A DNA stretch of 64,000 nt from Longispora fulva (lineage in GTDB: Bacteria > Actinomycetota > Actinomycetes > Mycobacteriales > Micromonosporaceae), in assembly GCF_015751905.1 (NCBI RefSeq), contig NZ_JADOUF010000001.1, positions 6,324,001 through 6,388,000 of the forward strand. Direction: 5' to 3'. The position numbers and the translations under genes were made by a program. Shown one piece after another: positions 8,871 through 16,941 of this stretch. Below the pieces are notes generated by a model that saw only the letters and a list, made by a program, of their open reading frames with translations, searched no databases and was not told the DNA's origin. Each line of letters begins with the position of its first letter. Position 1 is the stretch's first letter.

Positions 8871-9415
8871 GAGACGTCATCCAGGAGCGATGGGTTCCGC
8901 AGGTGGCCGAGAAGCACAGCCAGCCGGGCGCGACCCCGGGCACACCGGCTCTTGATCGTGCCCTCGGCGACCCCCAGGATCCTGGCGGCCTCGGCCACCG
9001 GATAGCCCTGGACATCGACCAGGACCAGCGCCGCCCGCTGTTCGGCCGGCAGCTCGGCCAGCGCGGCGCGGACCAGCATCGGGGTGTCGCGGTCGGTGTC
9101 CGTCGACGGCTCGTCCGGGCCCGACTCCGGCAGCGGCACCGTGGGGCGAGCCTGGCGGCGGCGAACCCGGTCCAGGCAGGCGTTGACCACGATCCGGTGC
9201 AGCCACGTGGTGACAGCCGACTCGCCCCGGAACCGCGCGGCGCTGCGGTGCGCCGACAGCAACGCGTCCTGGAGGGCGTCGGCGGCCTCCTCCCGATCGC
9301 CGAGAGTGCGCAGCGCGACGGCCCACAGCCGGCTCTGGTGCCGCCGGATCAGCTCCTCGAAGGCGCCCCGGTCACCGGCGGCGTGGGCGCTCAACAGCTC
9401 CGCATCGTCCCGCAC
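8867..9415 (-). CDS. sigM: ECF RNA polymerase sigma factor SigM
   Basis: 182 aa. Region 2 at about 10-90 (FEELIRRHQSRLWAVALRTLGDREEAADALQDALLSAHR, then TWLHRIVVNACLDRVRRR) and region 4 at about 118-170 (AELPAEQRAALVLVDVQGYPVAEAARILG, GTIKSRCARGRARLAVLL). Its place between the kinase-like/murJ genes and the anti-sigma/trxB/trxA genes is the conserved position of actinobacterial sigM. It is probably held by the membrane protein encoded next and released under an envelope or oxidative signal (family knowledge). Confidence 0.92.
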   Translation of the reverse strand: MRDDAELLSAHAAGDRGAFEELIRRHQSRLWAVALRTLGDREEAADALQDALLSAHRSAARFRGESAVTTWLHRIVVNACLDRVRRRQARPTVPLPESGPDEPSTDTDRDTPMLVRAALAELPAEQRAALVLVDVQGYPVAEAARILGVAEGTIKSRCARGRARLAVLLGHLRNPSLLDDVS

Positions 9416-9450
9416 GGCGTCACCCTACCGATCCACACGGCTTCCCGGGG

Positions 9451-10998
9451 TCACTGGACCCGGACCGTGACCTCCTGAATTCCGACCTGGTACCTGCCCT
9501 CACTGACGGCCGGGAGTTTGGTGATCCAGATCAGCAGGTACTGCACCTTGGCCCCCACGTTGAACACCTTGCGGGTGCCCACGTTGTCCACGGGCCCCTC
9601 GACCGTCGTGTACGACGAGAGGATCTTCGTGTCGCCCTGGCTCGTGTTGCCCGGATCCTCGGTGCCCGACTTGAGCTCCACCGTCGCGCCCGGCCGGTCG
9701 AACTGCACCTCGACGTTGACCACGTTGCTAGACGAGCCCAGGTTGATCAGGAGACCCATGCCCGGCTTGATCTTGCCGAACTCGGGGTGGTCCCAGTACT
9801 GCTGGGTCTGCCAGCCCGTGGTCAGACTGCCGTCGAGCACCTTCTCCGCGCCGGTCAGCTCGTCGTCGCGGTCACCGGACGGCGCGACGATCCGCACCTG
9901 ACCGGCGGTGAGCGCCAGCGGGCTCGGCGCGGCACTCGGGCCGGGGTGGCCGGGCGAGGTGCCCGGGGTGGCCTTGTCGGTGCCCTTGCTGTCGGAGGCC
10001 GGCAGGGTGACGGCGACGAGCACGCCGGTCAGCGCCACGATCAGGAAGCCGGCGATGGCCAGCGCCCAGCGGATCCGCATCCGGCGCGAGTGCGCCGCCG
10101 CGGGGGTGGCCCGGGGCAGCCGGACCGGCGTGTCGGGGCCGAGCAGCGAGTCGAGCGGGGCCGGCCCGAACCGGCTCAGGTCGGCGGCCACCTCGGCGGC
10201 CGTCGGCGCGGTGCCCTCCGGGTCGAGGAGCAGCATGCACAGCTCGTCGAGGTCGGCGGGCACCCCGGCCCGGATCTGCCGCGGGGAGGCGATCTTGCCG
10301 CCGTCGACCCGCAGCGCGTTCGGCAGGGCCTTGGAGCCCTCGATCTCGTGCGGCCAGTGGCCGGTCAGCGCCGAGTAGAGCACGGCGCCGATCGCCCGGA
10401 CGTCGGCCTCCTGGGAGGTGGCGTCGGTGACCCGGGCGTCGGCGAGCACCACCCGGCCCTCGTCGCCGATCAGCACGGTGCCGGGGTGCACGTTGCCGTG
10501 CGCCACGCCGGTCTCGTGCACGGCGGCGCAGGCGTCGGCGATCGCGTGCGTCACCAGGGCGGCCCGGCGGGGCTCCAGGGGCGATTCGAGGAGGATCTGG
10601 CGGAGCGACTGGCCCTCGACCCACTCGCGGACCACATACGCCCGGTCGCCCTCGTCGACCGCGTCGTAGACGCCGGCCAGGTTGGGGTGCACGACCCGGC
10701 TCGCCGTCACGGCGGCCTGGAGCATCTCCAGGGCGGCGTCGCCACCCGGATGCCGCAGGACCATCGCGACCGGACGGCGCAGGATCACGTCCGTGCCGCG
10801 CCAGACCTGACGGCCGGCGGGGTCGTCGTTGATGTGTTCCTCGAGCCGGTAGCGGTCGGCCAGCACCTCGCCGACCTCGCTGCCCTGCTTGCTGTGCTCC
10901 GTCGGAGCGGGCTGAGACTCGGTCGTCTCTGGATCCACCGTGAGCGCACCCGTGCTGTCGCTGGACGAGCTCTCGTGACCCTCGTCGACCTTGGTCAC
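9451..10998 (-). CDS. Membrane pseudokinase (MviN/FhaA-system kinase-homology protein)
   Basis: 515 aa. A Ser/Thr kinase fold covers about residues 45-285: YRLEEH and VVREWVEGQSLRQIL are visible. The key catalytic residues are missing: the beta-3 Lys (VAMVLRH instead of VAVK), the HRD motif (AHGNVHPGTVL) and DFG (LADARV). It is therefore a pseudokinase. A transmembrane helix at about 308-333 precedes a Ser/Pro linker and an extracytoplasmic beta-rich domain that resembles discoidin/galactose-binding modules (VLDGSLTTGWQTQQYW). In M. tuberculosis a like domain is fused to the C-terminus of MurJ and recruits FhaA; here it is a separate protein 1.8 kb from murJ. A role in controlling MurJ is inferred. 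Confidence 0.85.
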   Translation of the reverse strand: MTKVDEGHESSSSDSTGALTVDPETTESQPAPTEHSKQGSEVGEVLADRYRLEEHINDDPAGRQVWRGTDVILRRPVAMVLRHPGGDAALEMLQAAVTASRVVHPNLAGVYDAVDEGDRAYVVREWVEGQSLRQILLESPLEPRRAALVTHAIADACAAVHETGVAHGNVHPGTVLIGDEGRVVLADARVTDATSQEADVRAIGAVLYSALTGHWPHEIEGSKALPNALRVDGGKIASPRQIRAGVPADLDELCMLLLDPEGTAPTAAEVAADLSRFGPAPLDSLLGPDTPVRLPRATPAAAHSRRMRIRWALAIAGFLIVALTGVLVAVTLPASDSKGTDKATPGTSPGHPGPSAAPSPLALTAGQVRIVAPSGDRDDELTGAEKVLDGSLTTGWQTQQYWDHPEFGKIKPGMGLLINLGSSSNVVNVEVQFDRPGATVELKSGTEDPGNTSQGDTKILSSYTTVEGPVDNVGTRKVFNVGAKVQYLLIWITKLPAVSEGRYQVGIQEVTVRVQ

Positions 10999-11145
10999 CC
11001 CGTGCTCCTTCCGCTTTTGGCCGTAGGGACAGCCTAGGCGTACGCCCCCAAGAGACCTTACCCGTGTGGTGCCCAGTTCCTGGAGATCAGCGTCTATGTG
11101 GCCTAACGCTCATGACATTGCGGACAAAGAACTACGATTTATGCC

Positions 11146-12678
11146 ATGACTTCGGAGTTGGTGGACAAGGTCACGGCCGGATACACGTTCAATTCGCCCA
11201 CCCTCGACCTTGGCGCGCTCGTCGTGGACGGAGTCGGGGTGCCGACAGCGCAGATCCGCATCCCGTTGGCCGTTCTCAACCGGCACGGGCTGGTGGCCGG
11301 CGCGACCGGTACCGGAAAGACGAAGACCCTCCAGGTCATGGCCGAGCAGCTGTCCACGGCCGGCGTGCCGGTCTTCCTCGCCGACATCAAGGGCGACGTC
11401 TCGGGGATGGCCGTCCCGGGCGAGTCGAACGACAAACTCGTCGCGCGCGCCGCCGAGATCGGCCAGACCTGGCAGCCGACCGCCTACCCGTGCGAGTTCT
11501 ACGCGCTGGGCGGCAAGGGGACGGGCATCCCGGTCCGGGCGACGATCACCTCGTTCGGGCCGACGCTGCTGTCGAAGGTGCTGGGCCTGTCGGACGTACA
11601 GGAATCCTCGCTGAACCTGATCTTCCACTTCGCGGACAAGAACGGCCTACCGCTTCTCGACCTGAAGGACCTGCGCGCCGTCATCCAGCACTTGACCAGC
11701 GACGAGGGCGCCGAGGCGCTCAAGGAACTCGGCGGACTGTCCAAGCAGACGGCCGGCGTGCTGCTCCGCGAGCTGATCGGCTTCGCCGACAAGGGGGCCG
11801 ACGAGTTCTTCGGCGAGCCGGAGTTCGTGACCACCGACCTGCTGCGCACCGCCCCAGACGGCCGGGGCCTCGTCTCGATCATGGAACTGCCCGGCGTGGT
11901 CGCCCAGCCCGCGCTGTTCTCCACGTTCCTGATGTGGCTGCTCGCCGACCTGTTCAACGACCTGCCAGAGGTCGGCGACCTGGACAAGCCCAAGCTGGTG
12001 TTCTTCTTCGACGAGGCGCACCTGCTGTTCAAGGACGCCTCGAAGGCGTTCCTGGAGTCGATCACGCAGACCGTCCGGCTGATCCGGTCCAAGGGCGTCG
12101 GCATCTTCTTCGTGACCCAGACCCCGAAGGACGTGCCCGGCGACGTGCTCGCCCAGCTCGGCAACCGGGTGCAGCACGCGCTGCGGGCGTACACGCCGGA
12201 GGACGCCAAGAACCTCAAGGCCACGGTGTCGACGTATCCGACGTCCGACTACGACCTCGCCCAGGTGCTCACCTCGCTCGGGATCGGCGAGGCCATCGTG
12301 ACGGTCCTGTCCGACAAGGGCGCGCCGACGCCCGTGGCGTGGACGAAGCTGCGCGCGCCGCAGTCACTGATGGCTCCGGCGCCGGCCGAGGTGCTGGATG
12401 CGGCCGTGAAGTCGTCTCCGCTGTACCCAAAATATGCGGAAATGGTGGATCGGGAGTCGGCGTACGAGATCCTGATGGCGAAGGTCGCGGCGCAACCCGA
12501 GACGCCGGCCGCGCCCGCGCCCGCTCCGAAGCAGGCCCGGGCGCCGAAGGAGGAACCCGGCATGGTCCAGCAGGTCATGGAGTCCAGCGCCGTGAAGAGT
12601 TTCCTGCGCTCGGCGGCCACCTCGATCGGCCGCGAGATCACCAGATCTATTTTTGGTACGGCACGGAAACGGCGCTAG
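11146..12678 (+). CDS. HerA-like ATPase / DUF853 family protein
   Basis: 510 aa. Walker A GATGTGKTKTLQ at about residue 53; Walker B LVFFFDEAHLLFKD at about 285-298; a RecA/FtsK-HerA fold sensor segment GIFFVTQTPKDVPGDVLAQLGNRVQHALRA. The C-terminus has a low-complexity Ala/Pro linker and a basic tail (ITRSIFGTARKRR). DUF853 proteins are related to HerA helicases, but no nuclease (NurA) partner or defence gene lies next to it. The cellular role is not known. It is transcribed divergently from the pseudokinase and converges on murJ. Confidence 0.88.
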   Translation: MTSELVDKVTAGYTFNSPTLDLGALVVDGVGVPTAQIRIPLAVLNRHGLVAGATGTGKTKTLQVMAEQLSTAGVPVFLADIKGDVSGMAVPGESNDKLVARAAEIGQTWQPTAYPCEFYALGGKGTGIPVRATITSFGPTLLSKVLGLSDVQESSLNLIFHFADKNGLPLLDLKDLRAVIQHLTSDEGAEALKELGGLSKQTAGVLLRELIGFADKGADEFFGEPEFVTTDLLRTAPDGRGLVSIMELPGVVAQPALFSTFLMWLLADLFNDLPEVGDLDKPKLVFFFDEAHLLFKDASKAFLESITQTVRLIRSKGVGIFFVTQTPKDVPGDVLAQLGNRVQHALRAYTPEDAKNLKATVSTYPTSDYDLAQVLTSLGIGEAIVTVLSDKGAPTPVAWTKLRAPQSLMAPAPAEVLDAAVKSSPLYPKYAEMVDRESAYEILMAKVAAQPETPAAPAPAPKQARAPKEEPGMVQQVMESSAVKSFLRSAATSIGREITRSIFGTARKRR

Positions 12679-12693
12679 CTCGTTGGAGGGGAT

Positions 12694-12765
12694 ATGAACA
12701 CATACGGACCCGGCGACGGGGACACCTGGGACCCGACGAGCTCCGACGACTGCCTCGGGGCCTAG
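12694..12765 (+). CDS. Possible small ORF (23 aa) after the HerA-like gene
   Basis: ATG at 12694 with a strong Shine-Dalgarno-like TTGGAGGGG 3-11 bp upstream, 15 bp after the HerA-like stop. It encodes an acidic 23-residue peptide (MNTYGPGDGD... DDCLGA) ending 13 bp before a perfect hairpin. The ribosome site and spacing favour translation; conservation could not be checked. Confidence 0.3.
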   Translation: MNTYGPGDGDTWDPTSSDDCLGA

Positions 12766-12778
12766 GGGTGAGGTCGGA

Positions 12779-12802
12779 GCCCCGGCGGCGTGTGGCCGGG
12801 GC
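12779..12802. terminator. Bidirectional hairpin between converging genes
   Basis: A perfect 8-bp stem GCCCCGGC/GCCGGGGC with an 8-nt loop, placed directly next to the murJ stop (12803) and just after the small ORF. It could end both transcripts. No T-run is seen on either side. Confidence 0.5.
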
Positions 12803-14521
12803 CTAGCGGCCGAGCTTGCGCTTGACCATGCCGATCGCCTCGGTGACCTCGGCGATCCGCAGCAGGTGCGCGACGCCGAGGTAGACCAGCCCGATCACGG
12901 CCGAGCCGAGCACCAGCACCAGGGCGTTGTAGACCTTGCCCCCGGTCTCCGGGTCGAACGGCAGCGTCACCGCGTACCCGGCGGCCGTGGCCACCAGCGC
13001 GGCCCCCGCCACCTTCGCCACCGTGATCCCGATCGCGCGCAGCCCCAGCGGGCCCAGCCGCCGGCGCAGCAGCAGGCCGGACAACCCGACCGCGGCCAGG
13101 AACGACAGCGCGTTGCCGAACATCAGGCCGGCAGCCAGGGAGCTGAGGGAGAACAGGAGCCACCAGAGGACGTCCACGCCGATCCGGACCGCGACCACCG
13201 GAATGTTGATCAGGGCCGGGGTGCGGGTGTCAGGCAGGGAGTAGAACGCGAAGGTCTGCAGCTGGCTCACCGCGAACGGGATCAGCGCGAACGCCGCGGC
13301 CGCCGTCACGATGCCCGTCGACAGCGCGTCGGCCTGCTCGAAGTTGCCGGCCTTGAACAGGGTGACGCCGATCGGCACGTTGAGCACCATGTAGATCACG
13401 GAGATCGGGGCCAGCAGCACCACCACGAGCCGGGTGCCCTTCGCCAGGTAGTCGACCACCTCGTGGTTGCGCCCGGCTGCGGCGGCAGCGCTCAGCCGGG
13501 GCATCAGCGCGGTCAGGATCGACACCGCCACGATCCCGTGCGCCATCATCATCAGCAGGTACACGTTGTTGTAGATCAGGATGCCGGGCTCATGCTTGTC
13601 CGAGGCGTAGCTGGCGAGCTTGGCGATCGCGAACACCGCGACCTGGCTGACCGCCACGTAGCAGACCATCCAGCCGCCGAGCCGGGCGATCTCCCGCAGC
13701 CGCAGCGCCCGGAAGTCGAACCGCCAGGCCCACCGGAAGCCGACCTTGCGCAGGGCCGGGATGAGCGAGACCGCCTGGAGCACGATGCCGGAGGCCGTGC
13801 CGAGGCCGATGATCCACACGGTGCCGGTCGGGGTGTCGGCGAGGGTGGGCTTGGCGGTCGTCATCACCAGCACCAGACCGGCCGCGCCGCACAGCACCAG
13901 GTTGTTGAGGATCGGGGCCCACATCGGGGCCGCGAAGTGCCCCCGGGTGTTCAGGACGGCCGCGAACAGCGCCGCCAGGCCGTAGAAGAAGATCGTGGGC
14001 AGCACCATGTACGCCCAGGTGGTGGTGAGGTCCAGCTGTGCGCCGTTGGCCACGATCCGGGCGAGCAGGGGCGCCGCTGCCACCGCCAGCAGCGTCGCCA
14101 GGCCCAGGAACAGCACCGCCGCCGTCAGTAACCTCTGGGTGTACTTCTCCCCCCGGTCGTCGTCGGAGTCCCGGGCGCGCACCAGCAGGGGCACCAGCAC
14201 GCTGGAGAGCACCCCGCCGAGCAGCAGCTCGTAGACCATGCCGGGGAACAGGGTCGCGTTCGTGTACGCGTCCCCGACCGCCGAGCCGAGGGCGGCCGTG
14301 ACGAGCAGGGTGCGCAGGAAGCCCGTACCCCGGCTGACCAGGCTGCCCAGAGCCATGCCGGCGCTGCTCCGGCCGATGCTCTTCTCCTCGGCGGCTGGTG
14401 CGCCCGAACGGGCCGGCTGTGGGGCCTCCGCCGGCACGACCGCGAGCAGCTGGGTGGCGTCCGGGTCGGCCTCGGGCACGATGGGCAGGATCACTGTCGC
14501 GTCGGGGTCCGGCTGCCTCAT
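12803..14521 (-). CDS. murJ: Lipid II flippase MurJ (MviN)
   Basis: 572 aa polytopic membrane protein of the MOP/MATE-like fold with about 14 hydrophobic segments after an acidic cytosolic N-terminus of about 50 residues. Family features include GMALGSLVSRGTGFLRTLLVTAALG at the start of the core, FPGMVYELLLGGVLSSVLVPLLVRA, and HGIVAVSILTALMPRLSAAAAAG. It moves lipid-linked peptidoglycan precursor to the outer face of the membrane. Unlike mycobacterial MviN it ends right after the last helices with no fused kinase domain; that domain is on the separate protein at 9451-10998. Confidence 0.93.
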   Translation of the reverse strand: MRQPDPDATVILPIVPEADPDATQLLAVVPAEAPQPARSGAPAAEEKSIGRSSAGMALGSLVSRGTGFLRTLLVTAALGSAVGDAYTNATLFPGMVYELLLGGVLSSVLVPLLVRARDSDDDRGEKYTQRLLTAAVLFLGLATLLAVAAAPLLARIVANGAQLDLTTTWAYMVLPTIFFYGLAALFAAVLNTRGHFAAPMWAPILNNLVLCGAAGLVLVMTTAKPTLADTPTGTVWIIGLGTASGIVLQAVSLIPALRKVGFRWAWRFDFRALRLREIARLGGWMVCYVAVSQVAVFAIAKLASYASDKHEPGILIYNNVYLLMMMAHGIVAVSILTALMPRLSAAAAAGRNHEVVDYLAKGTRLVVVLLAPISVIYMVLNVPIGVTLFKAGNFEQADALSTGIVTAAAAFALIPFAVSQLQTFAFYSLPDTRTPALINIPVVAVRIGVDVLWWLLFSLSSLAAGLMFGNALSFLAAVGLSGLLLRRRLGPLGLRAIGITVAKVAGAALVATAAGYAVTLPFDPETGGKVYNALVLVLGSAVIGLVYLGVAHLLRIAEVTEAIGMVKRKLGR

Positions 14522-14579
14522 ACGGCTGACAGTAGCCGCCCGGAACGCGGAGAACCGCGCCGACTACCCTGGATCAACC

Positions 14580-16022
14580 ATGTCTGAGAACGATCACCGA
14601 GCGTTGACGGCCGCCCAGCAGCGGGGCGTCGCCGAGCTGCTGCGCATCTCCCCCGTCGCCGACGAGTTGGGCAAGCGCTTCGCGGCCGCCGGGCACGAGC
14701 TGCATCTCGTCGGGGGTTCCGTCCGTGACGCCCTGCTGGGCAGGCTCGGCGACGACCTCGACTTCGCCACCGACGCGCACCCCGAGCAGACCCTCGACCT
14801 GTTGAAGAACTGGGCCGAGGCGATATGGGAGACCGGTCGGGAGTTCGGGACGATCGGGGCCACCAAACACGGCTTCCGCGTCGAGATCACGACATACCGT
14901 GCTGAAGCGTACGACGGGCTGTCGCGCAACCCGGTCGTGCAGTACGGCACCTCGCTCGCCGACGACCTGGTCCGCCGCGACTTCACGATCAACGCGATGG
15001 CCGTCTCGCTGCCCGGGCACGAGTTCACCGACCTGTTCGACGGGCTCGGCGACCTGGCCCGGAAGGTGATCCGGACCCCGGGCGCGCCCCAGGACTCGTT
15101 CGGCGACGACCCGCTCCGGATGCTGCGGGCGGCCCGGTTCGCCGCGCAGTTGGAGTTCGCCGTGGCCCCCGAGGTCCGGCAGGCGATGACGGACATGGCC
15201 GCCGACCTGGACCGGATCACGGCCGAGCGGATCCGCGACGAGTTCAACAAGCTGCTCTGCGGCGCCGACCCGCTCGCCGGGCTCCGGCTGCTCGTGGACA
15301 GCGGGCTGGCCGAGCGGTTCCTGCCCGAGCTGCCGGACCTGCGGATGTCCATCGACGAGCACGCCCAGCACAAGGACGTCTACGAGCACACCCTGACCGT
15401 GGTCAGCAACGCCGTGTCCCTGGAGGAGAACGGCGCGGACCTGGTGCTGCGGCTCGCCGCCCTGCTGCACGACATCGGCAAGCCCGAGACCAAGGCCATC
15501 GAGGGGGACGGCCGGGTGTCGTTCCACCACCACGAGGTGGTCGGCGCGCGGATGACCCGGGCGCGGCTGAAGGCGATGAAGTACCCGAAGGATGTGATCA
15601 ACGCCGTCAACCAGCTGGTGTTCCTGCACCTGCGGTTCTACGGCTACGGCCGCGGCGAGTGGACCGACTCGGCCGTGCGGCGCTACGTCACCGACGCCGG
15701 CGAGCTGCTCCCCCAGCTGCACAAGCTGGTCCGCTCCGACTGCACCACCCGGAACAAGCGCAAGGCCGCGGCCCTGTCCAGCACGTACGACATGCTGGAG
15801 GAGCGGATCGCCCGGATCGCCGCCGCCGAGGACCTGGCCAGGGTGCGGCCGGACCTCGACGGCAACGCGATCATGGAGCTGCTCGGGTTGCCGCCGGGTC
15901 CGCTGGTCGGTCAGGCCTGGCGGTTCCTCAAGGAGCTGCGCCTGGAGCGCGGGCCGCTGGAGCACGACGACGCCGTGGCGGCGCTGAGGGACTGGGCCCG
16001 CGAACAGGGTCTGACTAGCTGA
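14580..16022 (+). CDS. pcnA: CCA tRNA nucleotidyltransferase
   Basis: 480 aa. N-terminal nucleotidyltransferase (about residues 30-180) with GGSVRDALLGRLGDDLDFATDA, the metal-binding DxD pattern, and RRDFTINAMAV; the ERxxDE-type RNA-binding motif is AERIRDEFNKLL. An HD domain follows (about 255-370; LAALLHDIGKPETK, FHHHEVVGA). The enzyme adds or repairs the 3' CCA end of tRNA. The start at 14580 is the first ATG after the divergent murJ start and fits the family N-terminus; the ORF is open further upstream but runs antisense into murJ. It overlaps the cyclophilin gene tail to tail by 8 bp. Confidence 0.93.
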   Translation: MSENDHRALTAAQQRGVAELLRISPVADELGKRFAAAGHELHLVGGSVRDALLGRLGDDLDFATDAHPEQTLDLLKNWAEAIWETGREFGTIGATKHGFRVEITTYRAEAYDGLSRNPVVQYGTSLADDLVRRDFTINAMAVSLPGHEFTDLFDGLGDLARKVIRTPGAPQDSFGDDPLRMLRAARFAAQLEFAVAPEVRQAMTDMAADLDRITAERIRDEFNKLLCGADPLAGLRLLVDSGLAERFLPELPDLRMSIDEHAQHKDVYEHTLTVVSNAVSLEENGADLVLRLAALLHDIGKPETKAIEGDGRVSFHHHEVVGARMTRARLKAMKYPKDVINAVNQLVFLHLRFYGYGRGEWTDSAVRRYVTDAGELLPQLHKLVRSDCTTRNKRKAAALSSTYDMLEERIARIAAAEDLARVRPDLDGNAIMELLGLPPGPLVGQAWRFLKELRLERGPLEHDDAVAALRDWAREQGLTS

Positions 16023-16839
16023 CGGTCACCTTGGTCATGGTCACCGGGATCTTGGGCCGTTCGTTGGTGGTGTCGTGCCCGCCGGCGACGACCTGGTCGA
16101 CGATCTCCATCCCGTGCGTCACGGTGCCGACCACGGAGTAGTCCGCCGGCAGCTGCGCGTCGGCGCCCACGATGAAGAACTGGCTGCCGTTCGTGCCCGG
16201 CATCATCGTCCGCGCCATGGCCAGGGTGCCGCGCGGGTAGGGGTTCGCCTGGCCGACCGGCAGGTTTTCCTCGGCGTACTGGTAGCCGGGTCCTCCGGTG
16301 CCCTTCCCCGACGGATCGCCGCACTGGAGCACCACGAGACCGTCGGCGGGCGTGGTGACGCGGTGGCACGTCACATTGTCGTAGTAGCCCTGGCCGGCGA
16401 GGCTGCGCAGGGCCGCGACCGAGCAGGGCGCCTTGTCCCCGTACAGGTCGATGGTGATCGTGCCGAGGTTCGTGACGATCGTGCCCGTCATCCTCCGGCG
16501 CTCGACGGTCGTCGGCTGGGCGGGTCTGAGGGTCGAGTCCATGGTGCTCGCCGGGGTCCAGACGCAGCCGTCGACGGTGCCCGGGGCCGAGGTGCCGCCC
16601 GGCCTCGCCGTGGTGCCCGGGGCCGAGGTGCCGCCCGGCCTCGCCGTGGTGCCCGGGGCCGACGGGACGGGCTCGGCCGGCGCGGCGGAATCGGAGGATG
16701 TGTGGCGCAGTGTGATCCAGGCGGCGATCCCGCCGGCGGTCAGACCGCCACAGGCCAACACCGCGCACACGATGACCAGCGCGATCAGCCATCTGGCGCG
16801 GGAGGCGGGGCGGTCGGGCGGAGCGGTCGGCATCGTCAT
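16015..16839 (-). CDS. Membrane-anchored or secreted peptidyl-prolyl cis-trans isomerase (cyclophilin type)
   Basis: 274 aa from ATG 16839 (an upstream ATG at 16878 is possible). One hydrophobic helix at about 17-42, a repetitive Pro/Gly/Thr linker with two 12-residue repeats (APGTTARPGGTS), then a cyclophilin domain from about residue 108: TNLGTITIDLYGDKAPCSVAALRSL, YYDNVTCHRV, GTLAMARTMMPGTNGSQFFI, SVVGTVTHGMEIVDQVVAG. The FxxxxxxR/QFFI active-site pattern is largely kept (Arg of CHRV, Gln of SQFFI). It likely folds proteins outside the membrane. It converges on pcnA. Confidence 0.88.
   Translation of the reverse strand: MTMPTAPPDRPASRARWLIALVIVCAVLACGGLTAGGIAAWITLRHTSSDSAAPAEPVPSAPGTTARPGGTSAPGTTARPGGTSAPGTVDGCVWTPASTMDSTLRPAQPTTVERRRMTGTIVTNLGTITIDLYGDKAPCSVAALRSLAGQGYYDNVTCHRVTTPADGLVVLQCGDPSGKGTGGPGYQYAEENLPVGQANPYPRGTLAMARTMMPGTNGSQFFIVGADAQLPADYSVVGTVTHGMEIVDQVVAGGHDTTNERPKIPVTMTKVTVS
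16576..16662. repeat. In-gene tandem repeat, 36-bp unit
   Basis: Two identical 36-bp units begin at 16576 and 16612, with a third 15-bp partial copy at 16648. They encode the APGTTARPGGTS linker repeats of the cyclophilin; copy number may vary between strains. Confidence 0.85.
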
Positions 16840-16868
16840 GGCCCGATTCTGTCCGACCAGCGCCACCC

Positions 16869-16936
16869 GACGGAACACGTTCCCGACCGGCGTCGCTTCC
16901 GACCGGCGGCCCCGGACGGAACACGCTCCCGACCGG
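16869..16936. repeat. Direct repeat between the MFS and cyclophilin genes
   Basis: A 22-bp sequence (GACGGAACACG, then T/C, then TCCCGACCGG) occurs at 16869-16890 and 16915-16936, with one mismatch and 46-bp spacing; a shorter TTCCGACCGGC lies between. It lies between the MFS stop and the cyclophilin start. Meaning unknown; it may be a regulator site or repeat remnant. Confidence 0.6.
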
Positions 16937-16941
16937 TGCGG

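Noticed and set aside
9451-10998. Active Ser/Thr kinase
   Set aside because: Beta-3 Lys, HRD Asp and DFG are all replaced, so catalysis is unlikely; called pseudokinase.
11064-12806. Alternative 580-codon frame over the HerA-like gene
   Set aside because: Arg/Ala/Pro-rich out-of-frame translation; the real frame has Walker motifs.
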